This document shows, piece by piece, positions 15,796 through 23,253 of a stretch of DNA of 24,403 nucleotides. The notes beneath the pieces were generated by a model, which was given only the letters and a program-made list of their open reading frames with translations, ran no database searches and was not told where the DNA came from. The DNA is from an uncultured Clostridium sp. GTDB lineage: Bacteria > Bacillota > Clostridia > TANB77 > CAG-508. The first letter of the stretch is position 1, and every line of letters starts with the position of its first letter. The position numbers and the translations under genes are program-made. The DNA is taken from positions 1 through 24,403 of the forward strand of contig USFC01000013.1 in the NCBI GenBank assembly GCA_900553865.1, written 5' to 3'.

Positions 15796-15849
15796 GGACT
15801 GTCCCCAACTGGGAAAGTGTCACAATTAGGGACTGTCCCTAATTGTGAC
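15784..15849. repeat. Tandem REP-like palindromes at a convergent gene end
   Basis: Two palindromes lie side by side. 15784-15816 has arms TTTCCCAATTAGGGA and TCCCCAACTGGGAAA with two mismatches. 15819-15849 has perfect 14-bp arms GTCACAATTAGGGA / TCCCTAATTGTGAC around CTG. They share the core AATTAGGGACTGTCCC. The first contains the stop codon of the deacetylase gene; the second contains the last codons and stop of the leftward gene. They probably serve as bidirectional 3' hairpins. Confidence 0.8.
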
Positions 15850-16090
15850 TTCTGATATAGCCTTCTAGTCTAAATAAAAAATCTTCAATGTTTGATAAGC
15901 GCATTTCAAATACTTGATTTGTCATATCACTTATTTCATTATATTCTTGCATTTTCATTAGTTTTTTCATTATTTCTTTAAAATTCTTTTGTGATTGGTT
16001 TGACAATAACTCTTGTCCATCTTTTATTTCATTTAAAACTACGTTGATTTCTTCGATTTGGTTATTTGCCATAGGATTTTCTCCTTGCAT
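15839..16090 (-). CDS. Small coiled-coil-like protein, unknown function
   Basis: A product of 83 residues (ATG at 16090, behind an unusually good GAGGTGA site) or 77 residues (ATG at 16072, behind AAGGAG). It is hydrophilic and helical, with heptad-like spacing from NNQIEEINVVLNEIKDG to MRLSNIEDFLFRLEGYI; no membrane segment or known domain is seen. A TTGACT-17-TAAAAT promoter lies just upstream and excludes the longer frame from 16114, which would begin at about the transcription start. Its last three codons (Ser-His-Asn-stop) are supplied by the palindromic repeat, so the C-terminus may have been rewritten by repeat insertion. Function is not recognised. Confidence 0.7.
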   Translation of the reverse strand: MQGENPMANNQIEEINVVLNEIKDGQELLSNQSQKNFKEIMKKLMKMQEYNEISDMTNQVFEMRLSNIEDFLFRLEGYIRSHN

Positions 16091-16120
16091 AAAATCACCT
16101 CTTTCGAATAACATAGTGAT

Positions 16121-16149
16121 ATTTTACCAACTTATAGGATAAAAGTCAA
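16121..16149 (-). promoter_or_regulatory. Predicted sigma-A promoter of the small coiled-coil gene
   Basis: On the minus strand, -35 TTGACT (16144-16149) and -10 TAAAAT (16121-16126) are separated by 17 bp. The expected transcription start is close to base 16114, which favours translation from 16090 or 16072. Confidence 0.7.
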
Positions 16150-16171
16150 TACTTTTTTGCGAAAATTTGTT

Positions 16172-17761
16172 TTATATTATTTTTCCACCACCAAGTACAA
16201 CATCATCTATATAAAATACTACAGATTGTCCTGGCGTTATTGCTCTTTGAGGTTCTTCAAAAGTTACTTTGGCTAGTCCATTTTCTTGTACTTCTAAAAT
16301 AGCTTTTGCTTCTTTTGCCCTATACCTTACTTTTGCCATAACTTCTATTTTTTTAGTTAAATCTATATCTAGTAAAAAATTTAATTCGTTTGCATATAAT
16401 TCATTTGTGTACAAGTCTTGTTCTGTTCCTACTATTACTTCATTTTTATTTTTATCTAATTTTACTACATATAAAGGCTCTTTATAAGAAACTCCTAGTC
16501 CTTTTCTTTGGCCTACTGTGTAATAAATAAGACCTTTGTGCTTTCCAAGTATTGTACCATCTTTTAAAACTATATTTCCTTTTGAAGGTAATCTATCTAA
16601 ATTTTTTTCTAAGAAATTTCCATAGTCATTATCTGGTATAAAGCATACTTCTTGACTATCTTTTTTATGTGCTACATTTAGTTCATATTCTTCTGCAATT
16701 TTTCTTACATCTGCTTTATCTGTAAAATTTTCTAATGGAAATATCATTTTAGGCAATACTTCTTTTGGAATGCTATATAAGAAATATGTTTGATCTTTTT
16801 TAGTAGACTCAGATTTTTTCATAACATATTGATTATATTTCTCTGAATATTCTATTTTTGCATAATGTCCTGTTGATATGTAATCACATCCAAGTTCTAA
16901 GGCTTTTTTATAAAATGTTCCGAATTTTAAATATTTGTTACATTCTATACATGGATTTGGCGTTTTACAATTTTTATAGCAATTTACAAAATCATCTATT
17001 ACATATTTTTGAAATTCTGCTTCGCAATTTAAAGTATAATGTGGCACTTCTATTTTGTCACATACTCTTTTTGCATCATTCGTAGCACTAAATGAGCAAC
17101 ATCCACCTTCTATTTCTGGGTTTTCTTTATCTTCCCAAAGTTTCATTGTCGCTCCTATTACTTCATATCCCGCTTCTTTAAGTAAAACTGCTGATACACT
17201 GCTATCAACCCCTCCACTCATTCCTAGTAGTACTTTTCCTTTTTTAGTTTTTCTTCTTTTTTCCTTCCATTCTTCTCTTTCTTCTTTAGTTTTCATTTCA
17301 AGGAATTCGCCTTCCATTTTATCTGTGTATAAAATTCCATCTAAATGATCTATTTCGTGTGAAAAGGCTCTTGCAGTTAAGCCTACTGCCATTATATCTA
17401 CTTTGTTAAAATTTTCATCTAATCCTTCTACTTCTACTGCAAATGGTCTTTTTACTTTTCCTAATATAAGTTCATAGTCCTCTTTTTTTACAGATAAACA
17501 ACCCTCATAGTCTTCTTCTTCGCCAAATGAATTTATTATTTTGGGATTTATAACTAAATATCTTTTGTCATTATTTTTTACTAGTATTATCCTTTTCTTT
17601 ACACCAATTTGTACTGCTGCTATTCCAACTCCACCATAAGCATTTAAAGTGTCATCCATATCTTCTATTAGATCTTTTACTTCATTATCTAACTTTAAAA
17701 CCTCTTCAGATTTTTCTCTAATTAATTTATTATTATAATCTATTATTTCTCTTATTGCCAT
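16172..17761 (-). CDS. mnmA: Peptide deformylase-MnmA fusion (tRNA 2-thiouridylase)
   Basis: A single 529-residue frame joins two complete enzymes. Residues 1-155 are a peptide deformylase: motif 1 GVGIAAVQ (44-51), motif 2 EGCLS (86-90, metal ligand C88), motif 3 HEIDH (135-139). After a charged linker (about 155-175), residues 176-529 are MnmA, which thiolates wobble U34: PP-loop SGGVDSS (182-188), catalytic cysteines C271 in NPCIECN and C373 in SQEVCFIP, then GQRKGLGV and the C-terminal TPGQSVVFY. The ATG at 17761 is preferred to an in-frame TTG at 17776, which overlaps the AAAGGA site. No stop or frameshift separates the halves, although internal initiation at a linker ATG cannot be excluded. 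It follows aspS in the same direction. Confidence 0.93.
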   Translation of the reverse strand: MAIREIIDYNNKLIREKSEEVLKLDNEVKDLIEDMDDTLNAYGGVGIAAVQIGVKKRIILVKNNDKRYLVINPKIINSFGEEEDYEGCLSVKKEDYELILGKVKRPFAVEVEGLDENFNKVDIMAVGLTARAFSHEIDHLDGILYTDKMEGEFLEMKTKEEREEWKEKRRKTKKGKVLLGMSGGVDSSVSAVLLKEAGYEVIGATMKLWEDKENPEIEGGCCSFSATNDAKRVCDKIEVPHYTLNCEAEFQKYVIDDFVNCYKNCKTPNPCIECNKYLKFGTFYKKALELGCDYISTGHYAKIEYSEKYNQYVMKKSESTKKDQTYFLYSIPKEVLPKMIFPLENFTDKADVRKIAEEYELNVAHKKDSQEVCFIPDNDYGNFLEKNLDRLPSKGNIVLKDGTILGKHKGLIYYTVGQRKGLGVSYKEPLYVVKLDKNKNEVIVGTEQDLYTNELYANELNFLLDIDLTKKIEVMAKVRYRAKEAKAILEVQENGLAKVTFEEPQRAITPGQSVVFYIDDVVLGGGKII

Positions 17762-17783
17762 AACTGTTCCTTTCAAATAAACA

Positions 17784-17816
17784 CAGAGATTTTCTAAGTC
17801 GCCCCAAAAATCTCTG
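17784..17816 (-). terminator. Perfect 10-bp hairpin between aspS and def-mnmA
   Basis: CAGAGATTTT (17784-17793) and AAAATCTCTG (17807-17816) form a perfect stem just after the aspS stop. On the minus strand only a broken T tract (TGTTTATTTG) follows, so it may be a weak terminator or an RNA processing or stability hairpin that separates the expression of the two genes. Confidence 0.55.
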
Positions 17817-17824
17817 CTTAAATT

Positions 17825-19588
17825 TTATTCTTCTATCAATTTTATATGAACATCTCTTAATTGTTCTTCTGTAACATTGCTTGGTGCTCCCATTAATACA
17901 TCTCTTGCTTTTTTGTTTTTAGGAAATGCTATAATTTCTCTTAAATTGTCTTCATTTGCTATAAGCATTATCATTCTGTCTACTCCAGGTGCTGCTCCTG
18001 CATGTGGTGGTGTACCATATTTAAATGCATTATATAACGCACCAAATCTTGTTTCAACTTCTTGTTCACTATATCCTGCTATTTCAAAGGCTTTTACCAT
18101 AAGTTCTGGGTCATGGTTTCTAACAGCTCCTGATGCCATTTCGTAGCCATTACATACAACATCATATTGGTATGCTACAACATCTAATGGATTCATTGTA
18201 TTTAATGCTTCCATTCCACCTTGTGGCATAGAAAATGGGTTATGGTTAAAGTCAATTTTTCCTTCCTCTTCGTTGTATTCATACATTGGGAAATCTACTA
18301 TAAAGCAAAATCTATATGTATCTTTTTCTAATAGTTCTAAGCGTTTTCCAAGTTCTATACGAACAAGTCCTGCTATTTTTTGTACAGTTTCTAGTTTTTC
18401 ATCTGCTACAAAGAATAAACTATCCCCTGTTTTTGCTCCTAATTTTTCTTCTAAGCCTTTTTTAACTTCATCTGTAACAAATTTAGCAATTCCACCTTGT
18501 GGTCCTTCTTCAGTTAATTTTACCCAAGCTAGACCTTTTGCTCCTGCTTCTTCTACAGCATACTGAGTCATATTATCAAAGAATTTTCTTCCTTGCTCTG
18601 CTCCATTTGGTACTACTACTGCTTTTATTGTTTTATCTTTGAATGCATTAAATTCTGTATCTTTAAAAATTTCAGTTGCATCTTGTATAATAAGTGGATT
18701 TCTTAAATCTGGTTTATCTATTCCGTATTTTTCCATAGCTTCTTTATATGGAATCTTTATAAATGGTCCTTCATTTACTTTCCATGTTGTGAATTTTTTA
18801 AAAGTAGATGTAAATATTTCTTCTAATACTTCAAAAACTTCTTCTTGAGTTCCAAAGCTCATTTCGAAGTCTAATTGATAGAATTCACCTGGTGCTCTAT
18901 CTGCACGTGGATCTTCATCTCTAAAACATGGAGCTAGTTGAAAATATTTATTAAATCCAGATACCATTAAAAGTTGTTTAAATTGTTGTGGTGCTTGTGG
19001 AAGTGCATAAAATTCACCTGGATGCAATCTACTTGGTACTAAAAAGTCTCTTGCTCCTTCTGGTGATGAGTTTGCAAGTATTGGAGTTTGAATTTCATAA
19101 AATCCCATTTCGTCCATTTTATCTCTTAAGAATTTTAAGATTTTAGAACGAAGTAAAATATTTTTATGAAGTTTATCATCTCTTAAATCTAAAAATCTAT
19201 ATTGTAATCTTAAGTCCTCTTTAACTTGGTTTCTATCTGCTTTTTCTGAATTTACTTCAAATGGTAATACATTTTTACATTTACCTAGCATCGTAATATT
19301 TTTAGCTTCTATTTCTATCTCACCTGTAGGTATTTTTAAGTTCTTATTTGAACGTTCTAGAACTGTTCCATCCACAGATATTACACATTCTGTTACTAAA
19401 TCTATTCCTTCTAATAATTTTTCATCATTTATTACTATTTGTGTTATTCCTGTTTCATCTCTTAAATCTATAAATTTCATAGCACCTAGGTTACGTATTC
19501 TTTGTACCCAACCTGCTAGCTTAACTTCTTCTGAAACATTTTTTATATTTAATTCTCCACACATATGATTTCTGTATTTATTGTTCAT
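17825..19588 (-). CDS. aspS: Aspartyl-tRNA synthetase
   Basis: A 587-residue class II synthetase of bacterial type. The N-terminal OB-fold anticodon-binding domain (GWVQRIRNLGAMKFIDLRDE, about 26-45) is followed by the catalytic core with motif 2 FRDEDPRADRAPGEFYQLDFE (from residue 222), the bacterial GAD insertion domain, HNPFSMP and motif 3 GAAPGVDR (531-538). The leucine in RNLG, rather than histidine, resembles discriminating enzymes that charge only tRNA-Asp; this is inference. The ATG at 19588 has a GAGGG site, and the predicted promoter lies downstream of a longer in-frame ATG at 19633, ruling that start out. Confidence 0.97.
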   Translation of the reverse strand: MNNKYRNHMCGELNIKNVSEEVKLAGWVQRIRNLGAMKFIDLRDETGITQIVINDEKLLEGIDLVTECVISVDGTVLERSNKNLKIPTGEIEIEAKNITMLGKCKNVLPFEVNSEKADRNQVKEDLRLQYRFLDLRDDKLHKNILLRSKILKFLRDKMDEMGFYEIQTPILANSSPEGARDFLVPSRLHPGEFYALPQAPQQFKQLLMVSGFNKYFQLAPCFRDEDPRADRAPGEFYQLDFEMSFGTQEEVFEVLEEIFTSTFKKFTTWKVNEGPFIKIPYKEAMEKYGIDKPDLRNPLIIQDATEIFKDTEFNAFKDKTIKAVVVPNGAEQGRKFFDNMTQYAVEEAGAKGLAWVKLTEEGPQGGIAKFVTDEVKKGLEEKLGAKTGDSLFFVADEKLETVQKIAGLVRIELGKRLELLEKDTYRFCFIVDFPMYEYNEEEGKIDFNHNPFSMPQGGMEALNTMNPLDVVAYQYDVVCNGYEMASGAVRNHDPELMVKAFEIAGYSEQEVETRFGALYNAFKYGTPPHAGAAPGVDRMIMLIANEDNLREIIAFPKNKKARDVLMGAPSNVTEEQLRDVHIKLIEE

Positions 19589-19619
19589 ATAGTTTCCCTC
19601 TTTCTTTTTTTCTTTAACT

Positions 19620-19648
19620 ATTATACTCCGCATTTGCTTATATGTCTA
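19620..19648 (-). promoter_or_regulatory. Predicted sigma-A promoter of aspS
   Basis: On the minus strand, -35 TAGACA (19643-19648) and a perfect -10 TATAAT (19620-19625) are 17 bp apart. It overlaps the end of the neighbouring flippase-like gene region and fixes the aspS start. Confidence 0.72.
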
Positions 19649-19651
19649 GTA

Positions 19652-20653
19652 TTATTCTCTTTTTAAATGATTTATTATTGTTACAATTCCGCTAAATATT
19701 ACAAAGAAATAGAAATTTATTCCTCTATTTAATAGTATAGCACTACTCATCATTGCACCCGGATATATATTTCTAAATATTTCTGTAAATGCTCCCTCTG
19801 TTACACCTACTGCTCCCGGTGATGGTATTCCTGAAACTGTTGCAAATAATACTGACTGCATTGATGTAATTTCTATTATATTTGCTCCATTCATTCCTAA
19901 CGCCTTATATGTCCAAAATGTAACACTATAATAAACAAAAAATTGCACCAAAGTTGTTAATAATAATTGTATTATAATTTTTTTATTTTGCTTTATATAT
20001 ACAGCACTTTCATGATATTTTTCAAGTTCACTTTCTAACTTTTCTTTTTTTGCTTCTATATTTCTTACTTTAAAGAATTTTAATATTTTTTCTACAAAAT
20101 TAATTATCCCTCTTGAAAGTCTTTTTGAAATAATTGCAATTAACAGCAAAACTAGTGCAGATAAATTTAATAAAATTCCTACTATAAAAAATGCAATTAA
20201 CACTCCATTTAAGTATTTATAGTTAAAACATACACTTATTAATGCAAATCCTATTGTTACAACTTGCATACTTGTTAAATTAAGCAATAATGCAAGCGTA
20301 GAATTTGAAACAGCTATTTTATCTTTGTGCATGTAATATACTTGCATTGGTTGGCCTCCACTTGCGGCTGGAGTTATTGCACTGAAGAAAAATCCTATTA
20401 ATGCATATTTTAAATTTTGAATAAAAGTTGATTTTTCATTTAATGTTTTTAAAGTTCTCCCAATATTTATCGCTTCACATGATATGTACACTGCCATACA
20501 CAAAATTCCTACTAGCACATATTGTATTTTTGTAGAGGCTAAAATGTTTAGTATTTGGCTTATATCTTCTCCTTTTAATAGCACTGCAAATGTTATTATT
20601 ATAAGCAATATGAATAATATGAAATTTCTTATTAATTTTGCGCTTTTTTTCAT
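19652..20653 (-). CDS. Flippase-like integral membrane protein (YbhN/AglD, LPG-synthase TM family)
   Basis: A 333-residue polytopic protein with about eight hydrophobic segments, matching the lysylphosphatidylglycerol synthase TM region family (UPF0104, YbhN/AglD). Family marks are SAITPAASGGQPMQVYYM (about 91-108) and the C-terminal SGIPSPGAVGVTEGAF block. It has no cytosolic aminoacyl-transferase domain, so it is not a complete MprF. Members are thought to move or modify lipids or lipid-linked sugars, but the substrate here is unknown. The ATG follows a GGAG site about 11 nt upstream. It lies just ahead of aspS in the same direction, but aspS has its own promoter. Confidence 0.85.
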   Translation of the reverse strand: MKKSAKLIRNFILFILLIIITFAVLLKGEDISQILNILASTKIQYVLVGILCMAVYISCEAINIGRTLKTLNEKSTFIQNLKYALIGFFFSAITPAASGGQPMQVYYMHKDKIAVSNSTLALLLNLTSMQVVTIGFALISVCFNYKYLNGVLIAFFIVGILLNLSALVLLLIAIISKRLSRGIINFVEKILKFFKVRNIEAKKEKLESELEKYHESAVYIKQNKKIIIQLLLTTLVQFFVYYSVTFWTYKALGMNGANIIEITSMQSVLFATVSGIPSPGAVGVTEGAFTEIFRNIYPGAMMSSAILLNRGINFYFFVIFSGIVTIINHLKRE

Positions 20654-20727
20654 TTATTTTTCTTCTCCTTTTTTGCTGATTTATAGTTTACCACAAATAA
20701 AGAAAAAAATATAGCTTTTTTGGAAAT

Positions 20728-20768
20728 AAAAAGTTCTTTAAGTTAATTAAATTACTTAAAGACTTTTT
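20728..20768. repeat. Hairpin repeat, copy A (terminator-like)
   Basis: AAAAAGTTCTTTAAGT (20728-20743) pairs with ACTTAAAGACTTTTT (20754-20768) with one bulge. About 40 bases that follow (ACGTTAT..AATTTTTATTA) are also similar to copy B at 22627. It lies about 210 bp beyond the end of the leftward surface-protein gene and has A/T runs at both ends, so it can act as a bidirectional terminator. Confidence 0.7.
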
Positions 20769-20979
20769 ATACGTTATCTATTTAATTTTTATTAGTTTTT
20801 TGTTATTTTCTATTTAAATTTTGAATTCTATTCTATTTTTCTATCTTCTCTATTTCTTCTTTGGTTAATGATGTTATCTCTTGTATTTTTACAAAAGCCT
20901 GTATTTTCCATTTTTACAAATCTTATATTTTGTTTTCCATGCTGTGTTTTGTTGTAAATTATCTGTTTAAATACTTTCC
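20769..20979. other. Gap with no convincing gene
   Basis: AT-rich DNA between hairpin copy A and the stop of the surface-protein gene. A short minus-strand frame (about 20833-20910) would encode a plausible protein tail (LTKEEIEKIEK then stop) but has no start or binding site. It may be a remnant of a lost gene end. Confidence 0.3.
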
Positions 20980-22230
20980 TCAATATAGTATTACTCTAAA
21001 GGATAAACCACTATAATCAAATTCTAAATTATTATATATGCGTGCATCAGCACTGTAACTTATTCCGTTATAATGTCCACCTCTGTTAGTACAAATTTGT
21101 ATTGGCGTACCTTCTTTAACCCAATTTGCACTTTCTGTGCTCCATTCTCTCGTATTTGATGCCATATCATTTATTTTACATTTTTCATCACTATTTACCC
21201 CAGTATTAGCTAAAACTGTATTTAAAGATTTTTGCTTTGAATACTCTCTATCTCCTGAGAAGCTTTGGATATACACTATTGCTGTGTCCCATGCATAACT
21301 ATTTATTAGGTCAGAATTTATATCGGTATATAAATTTCTACTTGCAGTTGCAGCATCTATTTGAGTTATATAGTTCCATAATTTTCCTTCTACATTTGAG
21401 CCTGAATAACTATTCGAAACTTTTGAATTTGCCTTTTCATCTGCTCCACAGCTTGCTTCATATCTAGCTATATAATATCCACCATTTGTTTTTGCACTAT
21501 CAACAAAAGCCTTTAAATTTAAGGCTGTCGTATTTGTATCATTTAATCTATTACTTTCGTCAATTTTTCCAATTCTTGATATTGACATTTCTTTATAATA
21601 TGAGTCTATTACAACTTCTTGCTCATAGTTTGTTGCATCTTGCTGTAATATTGGCGTTCCTTTTGCTAAAACTGCTCCATTTTCATCTTTATCGTTTGTT
21701 CCGTTTGCAAATGTATATCTTCCAAGTGTTATATTAACTGTCGTGCCATCATTTTTCTTTATTCCATTCCCAACTGGAACCCACACATACTGATTTCCTC
21801 TATTATTTCCTATTCCTTCAATTATATCATTATCCTCTATTACTATCCCTTCAGTTACGTTTAGTCCACTGTCTTGCGCTATTTTAAAACCTTGTGGAAC
21901 TCTTATAAAGTTTCCATTTGTATCTTTTACAGTTGTTGGAGTTTCAAAATAACTTCCGCCTTTTACGCTTTCTATTTGTACTACATTTCCAGTATTGTCT
22001 TCAATATAGTCCTCTATTTTATTTAAATCTAATTGCTCATTTATAGCCACACCTGCATAGTCTTCCCTACCTTTTGCAGCCTTTTGCATTATTCCATTAT
22101 TTCCTATTACTAAATTTATACTTACACCTGCCAGCAAAATTAATACAATAATTGTTACTACCAAGGCTACTAATGTTATAGCTTTCTCATTTTTTATTTT
22201 TCTCCTTTTATTTGCTCTCAATATGCTCAT
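20980..22230 (-). CDS. Prepilin-like surface protein with FGE-sulfatase/C-type-lectin-like C-terminus
   Basis: A 416-residue secreted or surface protein. The N-terminus has basic residues, then a hydrophobic stretch (KAITLVALVVTIIVLILLAG, about 16-35) like clostridial type IV prepilin leaders, though the usual glutamate at mature position 5 is absent. The middle includes YVWVPVG and NGGYYIARYEASCGAD, typical of the formylglycine-generating-enzyme-like (SUMF1) fold, and the end has MASNTREWSTES, NRGGHYNG and SFRVILY. The fold is used as a ligand-binding scaffold and as a variable domain in diversity-generating retroelements. Enzyme activity is unlikely. The ATG at 22230 is only 2 nt from the AAAGGA site; a TTG at 22221 is better spaced. 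The function is probably adhesion. Confidence 0.75.
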   Translation of the reverse strand: MSILRANKRRKIKNEKAITLVALVVTIIVLILLAGVSINLVIGNNGIMQKAAKGREDYAGVAINEQLDLNKIEDYIEDNTGNVVQIESVKGGSYFETPTTVKDTNGNFIRVPQGFKIAQDSGLNVTEGIVIEDNDIIEGIGNNRGNQYVWVPVGNGIKKNDGTTVNITLGRYTFANGTNDKDENGAVLAKGTPILQQDATNYEQEVVIDSYYKEMSISRIGKIDESNRLNDTNTTALNLKAFVDSAKTNGGYYIARYEASCGADEKANSKVSNSYSGSNVEGKLWNYITQIDAATASRNLYTDINSDLINSYAWDTAIVYIQSFSGDREYSKQKSLNTVLANTGVNSDEKCKINDMASNTREWSTESANWVKEGTPIQICTNRGGHYNGISYSADARIYNNLEFDYSGLSFRVILY

Positions 22231-22439
22231 TTCCTTTCTTTTGTGTTTATTTTTTACGTTTTTCTTATATTTATACGTATGTATTTTTATTTTCTCAGTG
22301 ACTCTTTACATCCTGCTTTATTTTTCTTCTTTCATACTATCATACTTGCATTTTCTTTGCAAGCAAAAATAGATGCATAATTGTTATATTTTTATATAAA
22401 TTATTTTTGCTTAAGTTTCAAAAACACTTTCTTCTTTCG

Positions 22440-22468
22440 TTTTCTTTAAGAAATTAACTTAAAGAAAA
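22440..22468. repeat. Hairpin repeat, copy C (inverted orientation)
   Basis: TTTTCTTTAAG (22440-22450) and CTTAAAGAAAA (22458-22468) form a perfect 11-bp stem with a 7-nt loop. Its central 21 bases (22444-22464) are the exact reverse complement of the core of copy B, so the two are the same element in opposite orientation. Confidence 0.75.
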
Positions 22469-22626
22469 TCTTTTTGAAATTACTTTTTTCATTAAAGTCC
22501 TGTAGTATGAATAGATTTATCTTATTTAAAACATGTATTATAAAATAAATTCTATTAAAAAATATTTTTATTTATTTTTTCGTTTTTTATTGATTTTTCA
22601 GCACTATATTGATATAATTTGAGCAT

Positions 22627-22664
22627 AAAAAAGTTCTTTAAGTTAATTTCTTAAAGACTTTTTT
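22627..22664. repeat. Hairpin repeat, copy B
   Basis: AAAAAAGTTCTTTAAG pairs with CTTAAAGACTTTTTT (one bulge). An outer GCATAAA (22623-22629) / TTTATGC (22671-22677) repeat surrounds it. It has the same orientation as copy A and shares its right flank. Copies A and B bracket the surface-protein gene at 20980-22230. Confidence 0.75.
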
Positions 22665-22823
22665 ACGTTATTTATGCAATTTTTATTAATTTTTCATTAT
22701 TTTACTGTGAGAAAATAGAGTTTTAACTTGACACTAAAAACAAATGAATTGCTTTATCTTATATGTCGTTAAACAATTTTCAAGCTAAAAAATACTGAAG
22801 ATAGTGGGATTATTGTTTATAAT

Positions 22824-23123
22824 ATGGAAAGCAAATGCTGCTTTTATGGATATTACACAGATTATACTGCGACAAGTCAAATAATTGCTGGTACTACACC
22901 CAAGCAATATTTCAAAGATATTAATTATCTAATAAAAATGCTTTCTAATACTCTCAAGAAAGAAAAACTTGGAAATATCTCAGTTGTGTACAAAGACAAA
23001 AAATGTCTAAGGATGATTTTTTTTAATTTCAAAATGAACTTTCTGTATATCCGACATTTATGGAATTTTAAAATTGAACAAAGAGAAAAGAGAAAAAATC
23101 AAGTGAGAAGGGATAATTCTTAA
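22824..23123 (+). CDS. Short unrecognised ORF, possibly a gene remnant
   Basis: A 99-codon frame that does not match any family I recognise. It contains cysteines near the start (MESKCCFYGYYTDYT), a helical middle (YFKDINYLIKMLSNTLKKEKLG) and a very basic tail (KIEQREKRKNQVRRDN). The ATG has no ribosome binding site, and the open frame continues about 17 codons upstream without a better start, which suggests a truncated gene. It is opposite in direction to both neighbouring surface genes. The stop codon lies in the loop of a long hairpin. It may be a decayed fragment left by rearrangement in this variable region, or not a gene at all. Confidence 0.3.
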   Translation: MESKCCFYGYYTDYTATSQIIAGTTPKQYFKDINYLIKMLSNTLKKEKLGNISVVYKDKKCLRMIFFNFKMNFLYIRHLWNFKIEQREKRKNQVRRDNS

Positions 23124-23141
23124 TGAATTCTCCCCTCTCAC
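23103..23141. terminator. Long imperfect hairpin at the end of the short ORF
   Basis: Stacked arms are GTGAGA (23103-23108) / TCTCAC (23136-23141), GGGA (23110-23113) / TCCC (23131-23134) and AATTC (23115-23119) / GAATT (23125-23129), with a 5-nt loop containing the TAA. It lacks a T-run on either side. It lies about 110 bp beyond the end of the right-hand surface gene. Confidence 0.5.
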
Positions 23142-23253
23142 ACTTTCATTTGGCATGCAACAGCTCAATTGTACATTCAATATGTACTTTTGTATATTTG
23201 GTCTACTATTATTTCAAGAAAGTATCGACATAAAATAACATATTTTTACAATT

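Larger units (their letters stand above)
22231..22823. other. Non-coding stretch with hairpin repeats
   Basis: No gene is supported here. It contains the surface-gene leader, an inverted repeat CTTGCA/TGCAAG (22345-22363), and the hairpin repeat copies C (22440-22468) and B (22627-22664). The rest is simple AT-rich DNA. Confidence 0.5.

Noticed and set aside
20828..20981. 51-codon minus-strand frame overlapping the stop of the prepilin-like gene (TTG start)
   Set aside because: No ribosome binding site, rare start, odd basic composition and no recognisable domain.
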